Shown: piece by piece, positions 1 through 5,542 of the stretch
Numbering within the stretch: the first letter of the stretch is position 1
Layout of the letters: every line of letters begins with the position of its first letter
Origin: Fulvivirga aurantia
GTDB taxonomy: Bacteria; Bacteroidota; Bacteroidia; Cytophagales; Cyclobacteriaceae
Length of the DNA stretch: 5,542 bases
Assembly: GCF_009711475.1 (NCBI RefSeq)
Contig: NZ_SMMD01000677.1
Span: 1-5,542 of the forward strand
Direction of reading: 5' to 3'
Translations under genes and position numbers: made by a program
Notes under the pieces: generated by a model
Told to the model about the DNA's origin: nothing
Databases searched by the model: none
What the model saw: only the letters and a program-made list of their open reading frames with translations

Positions 1-45
1 AATAATCACGATGTTTATGGAAAATTTCAGATTGATGCATCATAA
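1..45 (+). CDS. Possible C-terminal tail of an upstream gene (partial)
   Basis: Frame 1 is open from the left edge and ends at TAA 43-45, giving a 14-residue tail (NNHDVYGKFQIDAS). The composition looks like a normal protein C-terminus, and the 25-bp gap to the next start codon would suit an operon. No family can be named from so little. Frame 2 is also open, to TAA 56-58, but reads as an unlikely His/Met-rich peptide. This is a weak call resting only on the open frame and its position. Confidence 0.3.
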   Translation, partial: NNHDVYGKFQIDAS

Positions 46-70
46 CAACAAACATTAAATATCAAAACCA

Positions 71-769
71 ATGAAAAAATCATTAATCATACCCATTCTA
101 ATATTATTAAGTTTTTGTCTGAACGCACAAGATAAAACTCATAGTAAAAGCAAGTCTATAGAGGTAAAAGGAGCTGCTACCATGGAAGTAATACCTGATG
201 AAATTTTCTTCAGAATCGCCTTGAAAGAGTATAAAGATGGCTCTCGCAAAATCGATATCAATCACCTCGAAAAGGAGTTAGTAAAGGCCGTTGAAAAATT
301 AAAGATTCCGGAAAAAAATCTCCAGGTAGAAAATTTATATGGTTACAATTGGGATTGGAAAAAGAAGAAATCTGACGAGTTTTTGGCTACGAAAAGTTTT
401 ATCATCAAGCTTAGCGATGTAAAGCAAATCAACGAGTTGATGAGCATGATCGACCCGGAGGGCGTAAACAGTTCAGGTATCAATAATTACAGTCATTCTC
501 AGATCGAAACTTATAAGAAGGAATTGAAGATCAAGGCACTTCAACTTGCTAAGGAAAAAGCGGAATATTTACTTGCGGCTATTGATGAGGAAATTGGCGG
601 AGTTTTAGAAGTTCAGGAAATTGAATATGGATATCAACCTGTGTCTATGATGAGATCGAGTATGGCTTACGCTAAAGAAGAATCTGCTGATGCTGGTTAT
701 CAATCAAACCTTGAGTTTAAGACAATTACGCTCTCTTCTGAAATGAGAGCAGTTTTTATGATAAAGTAA
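71..769 (+). CDS. Exported SIMPL (DUF541) domain protein
   Basis: The 232-residue product begins with a signal peptide: Lys2-Lys3, a hydrophobic core at about residues 5-17, then Leu-Asn-Ala-Gln with likely cleavage after Ala19. Cys16 is not in a lipobox because Phe precedes it, so this is probably a soluble periplasmic protein and not a lipoprotein. From about residue 30 it follows the SIMPL/DUF541 pattern: an opening strand (IEVKGAATMEVIPDE) with the typical Gly and Pro-Asp, a middle Lys-rich section, a long helix rich in Ala and Lys (about 155-170), a Gly-Gly-Val-Leu turn, a Met/Ser-rich stretch (about 192-200), and a final strand ending at the C-terminus. The biochemical role of bacterial family members is poorly defined; cell-envelope and oxidative-stress roles have been suggested for some. 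The ATG at 71 is the first after an in-frame TAA (56-58). There is no Shine-Dalgarno sequence; the leader is A-rich. Confidence 0.85.
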   Translation: MKKSLIIPILILLSFCLNAQDKTHSKSKSIEVKGAATMEVIPDEIFFRIALKEYKDGSRKIDINHLEKELVKAVEKLKIPEKNLQVENLYGYNWDWKKKKSDEFLATKSFIIKLSDVKQINELMSMIDPEGVNSSGINNYSHSQIETYKKELKIKALQLAKEKAEYLLAAIDEEIGGVLEVQEIEYGYQPVSMMRSSMAYAKEESADAGYQSNLEFKTITLSSEMRAVFMIK

Positions 770-775
770 TTATCA

Positions 776-2086
776 TCACGACAGTAGCTCAACCGGGCTA
801 CTGTCATTAAAATGTGAATTTATACACTTCAACTTTTCATTAATACGCTCTTTGTCAAGCTCATTAGAAATATACTCTTGACTGCATACGATCATGTTAT
901 TAATAAATCGTTTCAGTATATCTCTGAAATTATCATCACATGCGTACAACATATGCTCAAGGCAGTCAAGTAGCCTCAACAGTATGAGAATATCTTCCTT
1001 TCCATACGATCTTATAGGCACCAATATTCTATAAAGTAGGTCTTCAAAACTAGTTGGTGTAAGTATCACTGTCACTTCTTCATCTTTGTTTGTAATACAT
1101 ACCTCTTCTTTCATCTGCATGACCTCAATGAACAAATCCGACAACAAGTCAATCGCTTTCAATGCTGTGCCAGGATCATTAATTCCCGGACTTAAAGCCT
1201 TAACAGCAATCTCTGATATTTGCTTGAAACCAAAGGTGTAATAATCTGCTATACGCTCTTCGGGATAAAGAATGAAGAATGACATTATATCAGCGGCTTT
1301 GTCTTCATCCAGTTTCTTGCTAGTCATTACAAAGGGATGATATTTACCAACGAAACTGCCTAAAGGTACTTTCACCTTGATTTTAACTTCATGTTCATTA
1401 CAAAAATTTAAAAGCCCTTCTTTATTTATTCTCTTGAGATAACCAGAGTAGCCTGCATTTAGATCGTACCAATTTTTTGTGTTAGGCAATTCTCCATCTG
1501 ATCTGTCAGTATCTGCTTCTTTTAGTTCTTTTTTGGTGTTTTTATAAATGCCATTTAATATATTATCAACTTGTATTTTTTGAGAAATAGAGTGAATAAA
1601 ATACACAAAGAGACCCAGACAAACAATGACCAACAGCATGCTCACCAGTATCCCCAAAGAAGGCACTTTGTACTCACTGGTCGCAGAGTTGATATTGATA
1701 ATCAGGATAAGACTGAATATGATGGTACCCAGATAAAAACCCAGAACCGTTTGGTGAAATTTGTTTGAGATAAGGCCTGGTAAAACTCTTGGTGAAAGTG
1801 TCGCAGTCGCACTATTAAGCACCACCATCACCATAGAAAAACTAAATACCATCAGAGAAATAACGCTACCCACAATGGTACCTAAAATAAGGCGTGCGTT
1901 GTCCTCGGCATGTACTAAAAATGATTTGAGATGCTCTTTCAAATCCAATATGATTTCTGCATACTCAATACTCATGACCACAACAGAAAATCCCATAAAA
2001 GCTATGGTTATAAGCGTAGGGTAAAAGGCTATACTATTGATTACCTTCAGGTAAAAATCATAGACAGTAGTAGTCCAGCTTTTCAT
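776..2086 (-). CDS. DUF2254 family integral membrane protein
   Basis: The 436-residue protein has four likely transmembrane helices at about residues 17-40, 67-90, 112-132 and 142-165, then a cytoplasmic or soluble half of about 270 residues. Two stretches match my recollection of conserved DUF2254 segments: the helix-2 exit FSFSMVMVVLNSATATLSPR (81-100), with its Ser-Pro-Arg, and ALSPGINDPGTA (297-308) in the soluble domain. The family is a widespread predicted membrane family of unknown molecular function. The ATG lies 3 bp after the stop of the mscS-like gene and in the same frame. On the minus strand, a GGAG ending at 2095, 8 nt before the ATG, is a good Shine-Dalgarno match, which is unusual in this window. 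The gene is presumably transcribed from the promoter in front of mscS, which suggests a shared role in membrane tension or osmotic response (inference). The 3' end contains a hairpin and lies 6 bp from the convergent SIMPL gene. Confidence 0.85.
   Translation of the reverse strand: MKSWTTTVYDFYLKVINSIAFYPTLITIAFMGFSVVVMSIEYAEIILDLKEHLKSFLVHAEDNARLILGTIVGSVISLMVFSFSMVMVVLNSATATLSPRVLPGLISNKFHQTVLGFYLGTIIFSLILIININSATSEYKVPSLGILVSMLLVIVCLGLFVYFIHSISQKIQVDNILNGIYKNTKKELKEADTDRSDGELPNTKNWYDLNAGYSGYLKRINKEGLLNFCNEHEVKIKVKVPLGSFVGKYHPFVMTSKKLDEDKAADIMSFFILYPEERIADYYTFGFKQISEIAVKALSPGINDPGTALKAIDLLSDLFIEVMQMKEEVCITNKDEEVTVILTPTSFEDLLYRILVPIRSYGKEDILILLRLLDCLEHMLYACDDNFRDILKRFINNMIVCSQEYISNELDKERINEKLKCINSHFNDSSPVELLS
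780..805. terminator. Hairpin at the convergent 3' ends, possible weak terminator
   Basis: A perfect 9-bp inverted repeat, GACAGTAGC (780-788) and GCTACTGTC (797-805), encloses an 8-base loop. It lies inside the last codons of the DUF2254 gene and 11 bp after the stop of the convergent SIMPL gene. Neither strand has a run of T after the stem, so it is not a canonical intrinsic terminator. It may still slow polymerase or protect 3' ends. It is the only such structure seen between these two genes. Confidence 0.35.
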
Positions 2087-2089
2087 ACG

Positions 2090-2983
2090 TTAAGCTCCCC
2101 CCTTCTTATCAAAATCTTTTAGCGCTACAGGAATTGGCTGCCCTTCCTGGTAAATTTTGAGTTCAATTATATCCGCAGGCAGATTGAAGCCTTCACTCAT
2201 AAGTTTGTTTACCACCTGTTGCATTACCGTGCTTTTGAGCACCGTGGTAGAACCTAAAAAGTCGTAGGTGTTAATCCAAAAGTAAATCTTGAGGTTTATT
2301 GTACTCGTCCCAAAATTCTCTATCGTTACAAAAGGTTCTAGTCCCTCCTTTTGCACAATATTAGACATGTTATACAAGGTGGATAAAATCGCTGCTGTAG
2401 CATCTGCAACATTTTCACCATAATCTATACCAATGACGAAATCATGTCTCATAAGCCCATCTTTGGTGTAGTTAGTTAGCGGATTCTTAATCATCATGGC
2501 GTTAGGAATAAATATATCTCTACCATCAAACGTACGGATATGACTATTTCTAAAACTCATAGCCTTGACAGAACCTACTAAGCCTTCGACTTCAATTATA
2601 TCTCCTATACTAAAAGGACGACTAAAGGCGAGGAAAAATCCTGCAAGAAAGTTTTCTCCTATATCTTTAAAGGCAAAACCTAAGATTAGTGCCGACACCC
2701 CGGCTCCTGCTAACAATCCACTAGCGGCACTTCCTAAACCTACCTGATTAAGAAATATGACCACACCGATTATAAGGAAAGTAAGAAAGACGACCCTACC
2801 CACGAAGTTTAAGAGGAGACGGTCTTGTATGCGAGTTTGAAGACGGTTAAGTACCAGCCTTCTGGAAAATACACCTATAAATACGAAGACAACCAACAAG
2901 ACTAATCCTACAATTATTTCCGGTAAATTTTCAAGAACCTGAGACCAATACCTATCGAAGGAGTCAATTATTTTATCATTCAT
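2090..2983 (-). CDS. MscS family small-conductance mechanosensitive channel
   Basis: The 297-residue protein is close to the 286 residues of E. coli MscS and has the same layout. Three transmembrane helices are seen: about residues 20-39, 60-80, and the pore helix at about 86-118, with small-residue packing (GLLAGAGVSALILGFAFKD) and a break near 107-110. The family signature follows: RPFSIGD (122-128), EGLVGSV (133-139), a beta-domain segment with TFDGRDIFIPN (151-161), then NPLTNYT (167-173). The C-terminal alpha/beta domain ends with the usual GFNLP (265-269). Such channels sit in the inner membrane as homoheptamers and open under membrane tension during hypo-osmotic shock to release solutes. 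The ATG is the first after an in-frame stop at 3005-3007, and no Shine-Dalgarno sequence is seen. It is first in a two-gene operon with the DUF2254 gene. I give no gene symbol because Bacteroidota usually carry several MscS paralogues. Confidence 0.93.
   Translation of the reverse strand: MNDKIIDSFDRYWSQVLENLPEIIVGLVLLVVFVFIGVFSRRLVLNRLQTRIQDRLLLNFVGRVVFLTFLIIGVVIFLNQVGLGSAASGLLAGAGVSALILGFAFKDIGENFLAGFFLAFSRPFSIGDIIEVEGLVGSVKAMSFRNSHIRTFDGRDIFIPNAMMIKNPLTNYTKDGLMRHDFVIGIDYGENVADATAAILSTLYNMSNIVQKEGLEPFVTIENFGTSTINLKIYFWINTYDFLGSTTVLKSTVMQQVVNKLMSEGFNLPADIIELKIYQEGQPIPVALKDFDKKGGA
2095..2105 (-). promoter_or_regulatory. G-rich ribosome binding site for the DUF2254 gene
   Basis: Read on the minus strand, the last codons of the mscS-like gene give GAAGGGGGGAG, ending 8 nt before the DUF2254 ATG at 2086. 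The GGAG core matches the anti-Shine-Dalgarno sequence with ideal spacing. The other starts in the window (71, 2983, 3168, 4905) show no such match, in line with weak Shine-Dalgarno use in Bacteroidota. The site supports the chosen start and suggests independent or coupled initiation within the operon. Confidence 0.5.
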
Positions 2984-3167
2984 AATACACGTGTGTGGAG
3001 ATAATCAAAAAACACGCTTGACCTATTGTTGTTCAGTCCCATACCGACCTACCTACCAAAACCAATCGAAATAGCGGCATTTTTATTTAAAATAAATAGA
3101 TAAATACTTGATTTTCTGCTACTTATTTATTATACTCTTAATGTACCAAACGATGTGAATAAACTTT
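2984..3167. other. Divergent intergenic region with promoters for both flanking genes
   Basis: These 184 bp separate the mscS operon (leftward) from the 125-residue gene (rightward), so both promoters should lie here. The right half is very AT-rich. It contains TTTATTT-a-AAATAAA (3082-3096), a near-palindrome that could be an UP-like element or a regulator site. ACACGTGT (2987-2994), an 8-bp palindrome, lies 3 bp before the mscS start. No clear promoter for the leftward operon could be picked out, including the Bacteroidota TTG / TAnnTTTG type. No further gene or RNA was found. Confidence 0.5.
3108..3136 (+). promoter_or_regulatory. Candidate promoter for the 125-residue gene
   Basis: TTGATT (3108-3113) and TATACT (3131-3136) are separated by exactly 17 bp, resembling a general sigma-70 type promoter. 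Initiation would fall near 3143, leaving a leader of roughly 25 nt before the ATG at 3168. The TTG also fits the -33 element of Bacteroidota promoters, but the downstream box does not match TAnnTTTG well. AT-rich DNA often yields such matches by chance, so this is a candidate only. Confidence 0.35.
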
Positions 3168-3545
3168 ATGCTAAAGAAGACAAGAGAGAAAAGGTATGAA
3201 TCAACCTTACAGAAAATGATTCAGAAAATTGAGAAGAAGGGTTTTATAGAAATTAAAGCAGATTATGCAGATTATGAGACACCTGCTAAACTTGTCAGTC
3301 AAAATAACTCTGATGAGTATATACCTGATGCAACTGCTTTAAACCGACTGGGAAATAAGGCTTATTTCGAAATAAGCCGTAAGATTAAAGAAACTGAAAA
3401 ACTAGTAAACAAGTGGAAAGTATTGGAAACACTGGCTAATATCAAAAGAGGTGTATTCCAGATTTTCGTTCCTCACGGATCAATGAAATTTACCAAAGAA
3501 CTAGTTAATAAATATAATATCAATGCCGAGTTAGTAAAGTTGTAG
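3168..3545 (+). CDS. Small uncharacterised protein, possible PD-(D/E)XK-like fold
   Basis: The product is 125 residues, basic and Lys-rich, with no signal peptide or membrane segment, so probably cytoplasmic. I do not recognise a named family. By eye the secondary structure reads: helix (about 8-24), strand (26-30), strand containing YIPDATAL (51-58), strand containing KAYFEISRK (64-72), long helix (74-93), strand VFQIFVP (96-102), helix (105-115), strand (118-124). This alpha-beta-beta-beta-alpha-beta order, with Pro53-Asp54 and Glu68, is that of a PD-(D/E)XK nuclease core. The usual catalytic Lys two residues after Glu is Ser70; Lys72 or Arg71 might substitute, or the protein may be inactive. 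Nuclease-like function is inference only. An in-frame TGA (3156-3158) fixes the ATG at 3168 as the first start. It appears to be a single-gene unit with its own promoter and a strong terminator. Confidence 0.75.
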   Translation: MLKKTREKRYESTLQKMIQKIEKKGFIEIKADYADYETPAKLVSQNNSDEYIPDATALNRLGNKAYFEISRKIKETEKLVNKWKVLETLANIKRGVFQIFVPHGSMKFTKELVNKYNINAELVKL

Positions 3546-3564
3546 GCTTGATATTTATGTAACA

Positions 3565-3594
3565 AAAAAGCTCTGCCGAATGGCAGAGCTTTTT
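3565..3594. terminator. Bidirectional intrinsic terminator
   Basis: A perfect stem pairs AGCTCTGCC (3569-3577) with GGCAGAGCT (3582-3590) around the tetraloop GAAT. It is flanked by A's on the left (3564-3569) and T's on the right (3590-3594). Read on either strand, a GC-rich stem is followed by a U-run. It lies between two convergent genes, 20 bp after the stop of the 125-residue gene and 18 bp after the stop of the ABC1 kinase gene, so it should end both transcripts. Confidence 0.9.
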
Positions 3595-3612
3595 GTGTTT
3601 TACAACACAAAA
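3591..3612. repeat. Second inverted repeat overlapping the terminator
   Basis: TTTTGTGTT (3591-3599) and AACACAAAA (3604-3612) form a perfect 9-bp, mostly A/T inverted repeat with loop TTAC. It starts on the T-run of the main terminator and ends next to the stop codon of the kinase gene (TAA at 3615-3613, minus strand). The first 4 bases can pair in either hairpin, so extended forms of the two are mutually exclusive. It may act as an auxiliary terminator element or be incidental. Confidence 0.5.
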
Positions 3613-4905
3613 TTAATTTTGGATAGCAACCTGCGCCCCCATCATATTTAAAAGGTTATATAAGCCGAAATACGTACGATTGACATATAAGCCGTGTTTA
3701 TTACCTCTTGCTGAAGCAGACTTTCTTACCTCCTGCATTTTGGAAACACGCTCTCCAACTTCAAATATCTGCTGAAAGTATGCGTCATCACCAAAATCAA
3801 ATGTATTTGCTCTAAATGGCCTGCCTAAAAGTGTGATCATCTCTCTGAATAAATCACCAAAAAACTTCTTGTCTTTTTCAGTATCATTTGGCGTTATAAA
3901 TCCTAATTCTAAGAACAGGCTGTCCAGATCGAAATCATCATCAAGAACGTTGGCAGCCAATAACTTGAAGTAGGCATTGTAAAAATCTAATGGTATTTGC
4001 TTCACACAACCAAAATCGATAATAGCCAAATTCCCGTCTTTTGTAATTAGAAAATTACCCGGATGTGGGTCGGCATGCACCTCTTTGAGCTCATGTATCT
4101 GAAAATCATAAAAATCCCACATTGCCTGCCCGATCTTATTCCGCTCTTCCTGTGAGGGATTAGTTTGTAACCAATCTTTTAAATGTATCCCATCTATCCA
4201 ATCCATGGTAAGGATGCGATCGTTAGAAAACTCTGGGTAGTATGTAGGAAAAACGATGTTCTTTAAATGGGAACTAGCCTCTGTAAGGCGCATTGAAGTC
4301 TCGAGCTCAAGCTGATAGTCAGTTTCCTCAATAAGCTTATTTTCTACCTCTCCTATGTATTGCTCCAATTCGGCAGCTTTGATATTGAACATCCGTGCTG
4401 CAATTGGTCTTACAATCTTTAAATCTGAACTTATGCTATCTGCCACACCAGGATACTGCACTTTAACGGCAAACTTCTGACCCTCTTTAGTAGCCTGATG
4501 AACCTGACCAATTGATGCAGCATTTACTGCTTTTTTTGTAAATGTCTCAAAAATCTCTTCCGGTCCTTTGCCTAGTTTATCTTTAAACGTCTTGACTACC
4601 AGTGGATATGAAAGTGGTGGAGCACTATATTGACTCATCGCAAATTTATCCTGATAGGCAGTCGGCAGCACATTCTTATCCATACTCAACATCTGTGCAA
4701 TCTTTAGCGCACTGCCTTTAAGTTCGCTGAGTGAATCGTATATATCTTCAGCATTGTCCTGGTCAAGTTCTGACCTGTCTAAATCTGGATTGAATAACTT
4801 TTTGCTGTAGTGCTTTACGTAATTGCCGCCTACTTTTGCCCCCGTTTTAAGAAACTTTGAGGCACGCTTCACCTTTGAGGTGGGTATTGATATTTGCTCT
4901 TTCAT
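3613..4905 (-). CDS. ABC1/UbiB/AarF-type atypical kinase
   Basis: The 430-residue product carries the ABC1 (ADCK/COQ8/UbiB) protein-kinase-like fold. Visible landmarks are a KxGQ-type motif reading KIAQ (68-71), an Ala-rich nucleotide loop AASIGQVHQA (129-138), the ATP-binding Lys148 in AVKVQYPG (146-153), the ExD motif EETD (193-196), the catalytic-loop equivalent HADPHPGNF (277-285) and the metal-binding IDFG (296-299). All key catalytic residues are present, so it should bind nucleotide. Family members act as ATPases or kinases, classically supporting ubiquinone synthesis at membranes. Bacteroidota generally use menaquinone, so the substrate or partner here is unknown. It is shorter than UbiB (about 546 residues) and lacks UbiB's C-terminal membrane helices, so it is probably soluble or peripheral. 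The KxGQ glycine is Ala70. The ATG directly abuts the TetR stop (TAAATG), and no Shine-Dalgarno sequence is seen, which points to translational coupling. Confidence 0.93.
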   Translation of the reverse strand: MKEQISIPTSKVKRASKFLKTGAKVGGNYVKHYSKKLFNPDLDRSELDQDNAEDIYDSLSELKGSALKIAQMLSMDKNVLPTAYQDKFAMSQYSAPPLSYPLVVKTFKDKLGKGPEEIFETFTKKAVNAASIGQVHQATKEGQKFAVKVQYPGVADSISSDLKIVRPIAARMFNIKAAELEQYIGEVENKLIEETDYQLELETSMRLTEASSHLKNIVFPTYYPEFSNDRILTMDWIDGIHLKDWLQTNPSQEERNKIGQAMWDFYDFQIHELKEVHADPHPGNFLITKDGNLAIIDFGCVKQIPLDFYNAYFKLLAANVLDDDFDLDSLFLELGFITPNDTEKDKKFFGDLFREMITLLGRPFRANTFDFGDDAYFQQIFEVGERVSKMQEVRKSASARGNKHGLYVNRTYFGLYNLLNMMGAQVAIQN

Positions 4906-5542
4906 TTAACGATTGTGGTATAAAAATTTAGCAAAATCGATCATAGAATCCAGTGGTCCGGGACCCATTAGATCGAATGATAAACTGACGGCTTTCTCAA
5001 CAGCAGCATCAGTCTTTTCAAACTGCTTACTGGTATCTTTCAACCAAAAATTAATGACAAATAGAAGTTGTAACCACAATGCTTCGTGGTATTTTTTACC
5101 AATCACAGGCCTGTCTTGCACTTCACTATTTTCTACCCCTTCGTCAATTAACGATGAAGCATATTCGTGAAAGTGTTCTTTAAAAACTTTTAGAAATGAT
5201 GGGCTCAATTCTGTTTTCTTTATGTCTTTAAAGCTCAGCATCACGAAGCTTCTATCAGATTTTAGTACTTCGAGTAACGTATAATAGAAAGACAACAATT
5301 TCTCTCTTACCATAAACTCCTGATAGCTCTTATCTTTATTGAGCACCTCCAAAGTTTTCATCATAAAATCCGCCCAAATAGCCTGATTGACCGCCTCAAA
5401 CGAAGAAAAATAATTGTAAAAGGTACTCTCTTCTATTTTCAGATTTTTGGTAAAAGCATAAACAGATGCCGGATCCTCTCCATGCATGAGCACATGCTCT
5501 TTGTAAGCTTCTCTGATTTTCGCTTCTGAATCTACCTTAGGT
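4906..5542 (-). CDS. TetR/AcrR-type transcriptional regulator (5' end beyond window)
   Basis: The frame is open to the right edge: 211 residues are visible, and the true start lies outside the window. A GTG at 5493 could be taken as a start, but it would cut away the first helix of the DNA-binding domain. Upstream codons read AKIREAYKEHVLMHGEDPAS, continuing into VYAFTKNLKIEESTFYNYFS. This is the expected TetR helix-turn-helix, with the recognition helix around EESTFYNYF. A helical ligand-binding and dimerisation half follows, with Phe/Leu-rich segments such as KLLSFYYTLLEVL and LWLQLLFVINFWL. It resembles the TetR C-terminal domains common next to ABC1 kinases in Bacteroidota (from memory, unchecked). 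Its stop TAA is followed at once by the ATG of the kinase, so the two are co-transcribed. The regulator probably controls its own operon; its ligand is unknown, and its promoter and operator lie beyond the window. Confidence 0.85.
   Translation of the reverse strand, partial: PKVDSEAKIREAYKEHVLMHGEDPASVYAFTKNLKIEESTFYNYFSSFEAVNQAIWADFMMKTLEVLNKDKSYQEFMVREKLLSFYYTLLEVLKSDRSFVMLSFKDIKKTELSPSFLKVFKEHFHEYASSLIDEGVENSEVQDRPVIGKKYHEALWLQLLFVINFWLKDTSKQFEKTDAAVEKAVSLSFDLMGPGPLDSMIDFAKFLYHNR

Noticed and set aside
33..42. TGATGCATCA, a 10-bp palindrome, as an operator for the SIMPL gene
   Set aside because: It is short, lies within the probable tail of the upstream gene, and no promoter could be placed near it.
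71..130. Lipoprotein signal for the SIMPL protein at Cys16
   Set aside because: The residue before Cys is Phe, which does not fit a lipobox; a standard signal peptidase I site after Ala19 fits better.
2097..2102. Six-C run (six G on the coding strand) as a phase-variation tract in the mscS gene
   Set aside because: It is short and lies two codons before the stop, so slippage would change only the extreme C-terminus; it is better explained as the ribosome binding site of the next gene.
1571..2122. Three overlapping plus-strand open frames (1571-1768, 1761-2024, 1931-2122)
   Set aside because: They lie antisense to the conserved transmembrane part of the DUF2254 gene, have no recognisable domain, and have compositions expected of non-coding frames.
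2565..2747. Plus-strand 60-residue open frame rich in Pro, Ala and Lys
   Set aside because: It is antisense to the conserved MscS pore and beta domain; its composition mirrors the Gly/Ala-rich helix on the other strand.
3050..3058. Short tandem CCTA repeat (CCTACCTACC region) before mscS as a repeat or regulatory array
   Set aside because: Only two to three units are present, too few to call a repeat array.
4913..5170. Plus-strand 85-residue open frame
   Set aside because: It is antisense to the TetR C-terminal half, has no domain, and is Ser/Asn-rich as expected for a shadow frame.

Overview
The window looks like chromosomal DNA of a Bacteroidota species, probably a marine or soil member of the Cytophagales or a near relative. 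This is judged by eye from the AT-rich, Lys/Ile/Asn-rich coding, the near absence of Shine-Dalgarno sequences, a signal peptide ending in the Bacteroidota-style Asn-Ala-Gln, and the protein families present. The genes are intact apart from those cut by the window edges. I see no transposase, integrase, tRNA, rRNA or CRISPR array.

Left part (1-2983). A possible 14-codon tail of an upstream gene ends at 45. A plus-strand gene (71-769) then encodes an exported SIMPL/DUF541-domain protein. It converges, with a 6-bp gap, on a minus-strand two-gene operon: an MscS-family mechanosensitive channel (2983-2090) followed 3 bp later by a four-helix DUF2254 membrane protein (2086-776). The pair suggests an inner-membrane osmotic or envelope-stress unit.

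Middle (2984-3612). A 184-bp divergent region separates the mscS operon from a plus-strand 125-residue protein (3168-3545) of no recognised family. Its predicted order of strands and helices, with a Pro-Asp and a downstream Glu, resembles a minimal PD-(D/E)XK nuclease fold. A strong bidirectional terminator hairpin (3565-3594) closes this gene and the convergent operon on its other side.

Right part (3613-5542). A minus-strand operon holds a TetR-type regulator, whose N-terminus lies beyond the right edge, and an ABC1/UbiB/AarF-type atypical kinase. The TetR stop codon touches the kinase start codon (TAAATG), so the two are very probably translationally coupled. Bacteroidota normally make menaquinone and not ubiquinone, so the kinase's classical link to ubiquinone synthesis is unlikely to apply here.

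Most of the window is ordinary. The points most worth a second look are the small nuclease-like orphan, the TetR-kinase pair with its altered KxGQ motif, and the in-frame, single-stop arrangement of both minus-strand gene pairs.
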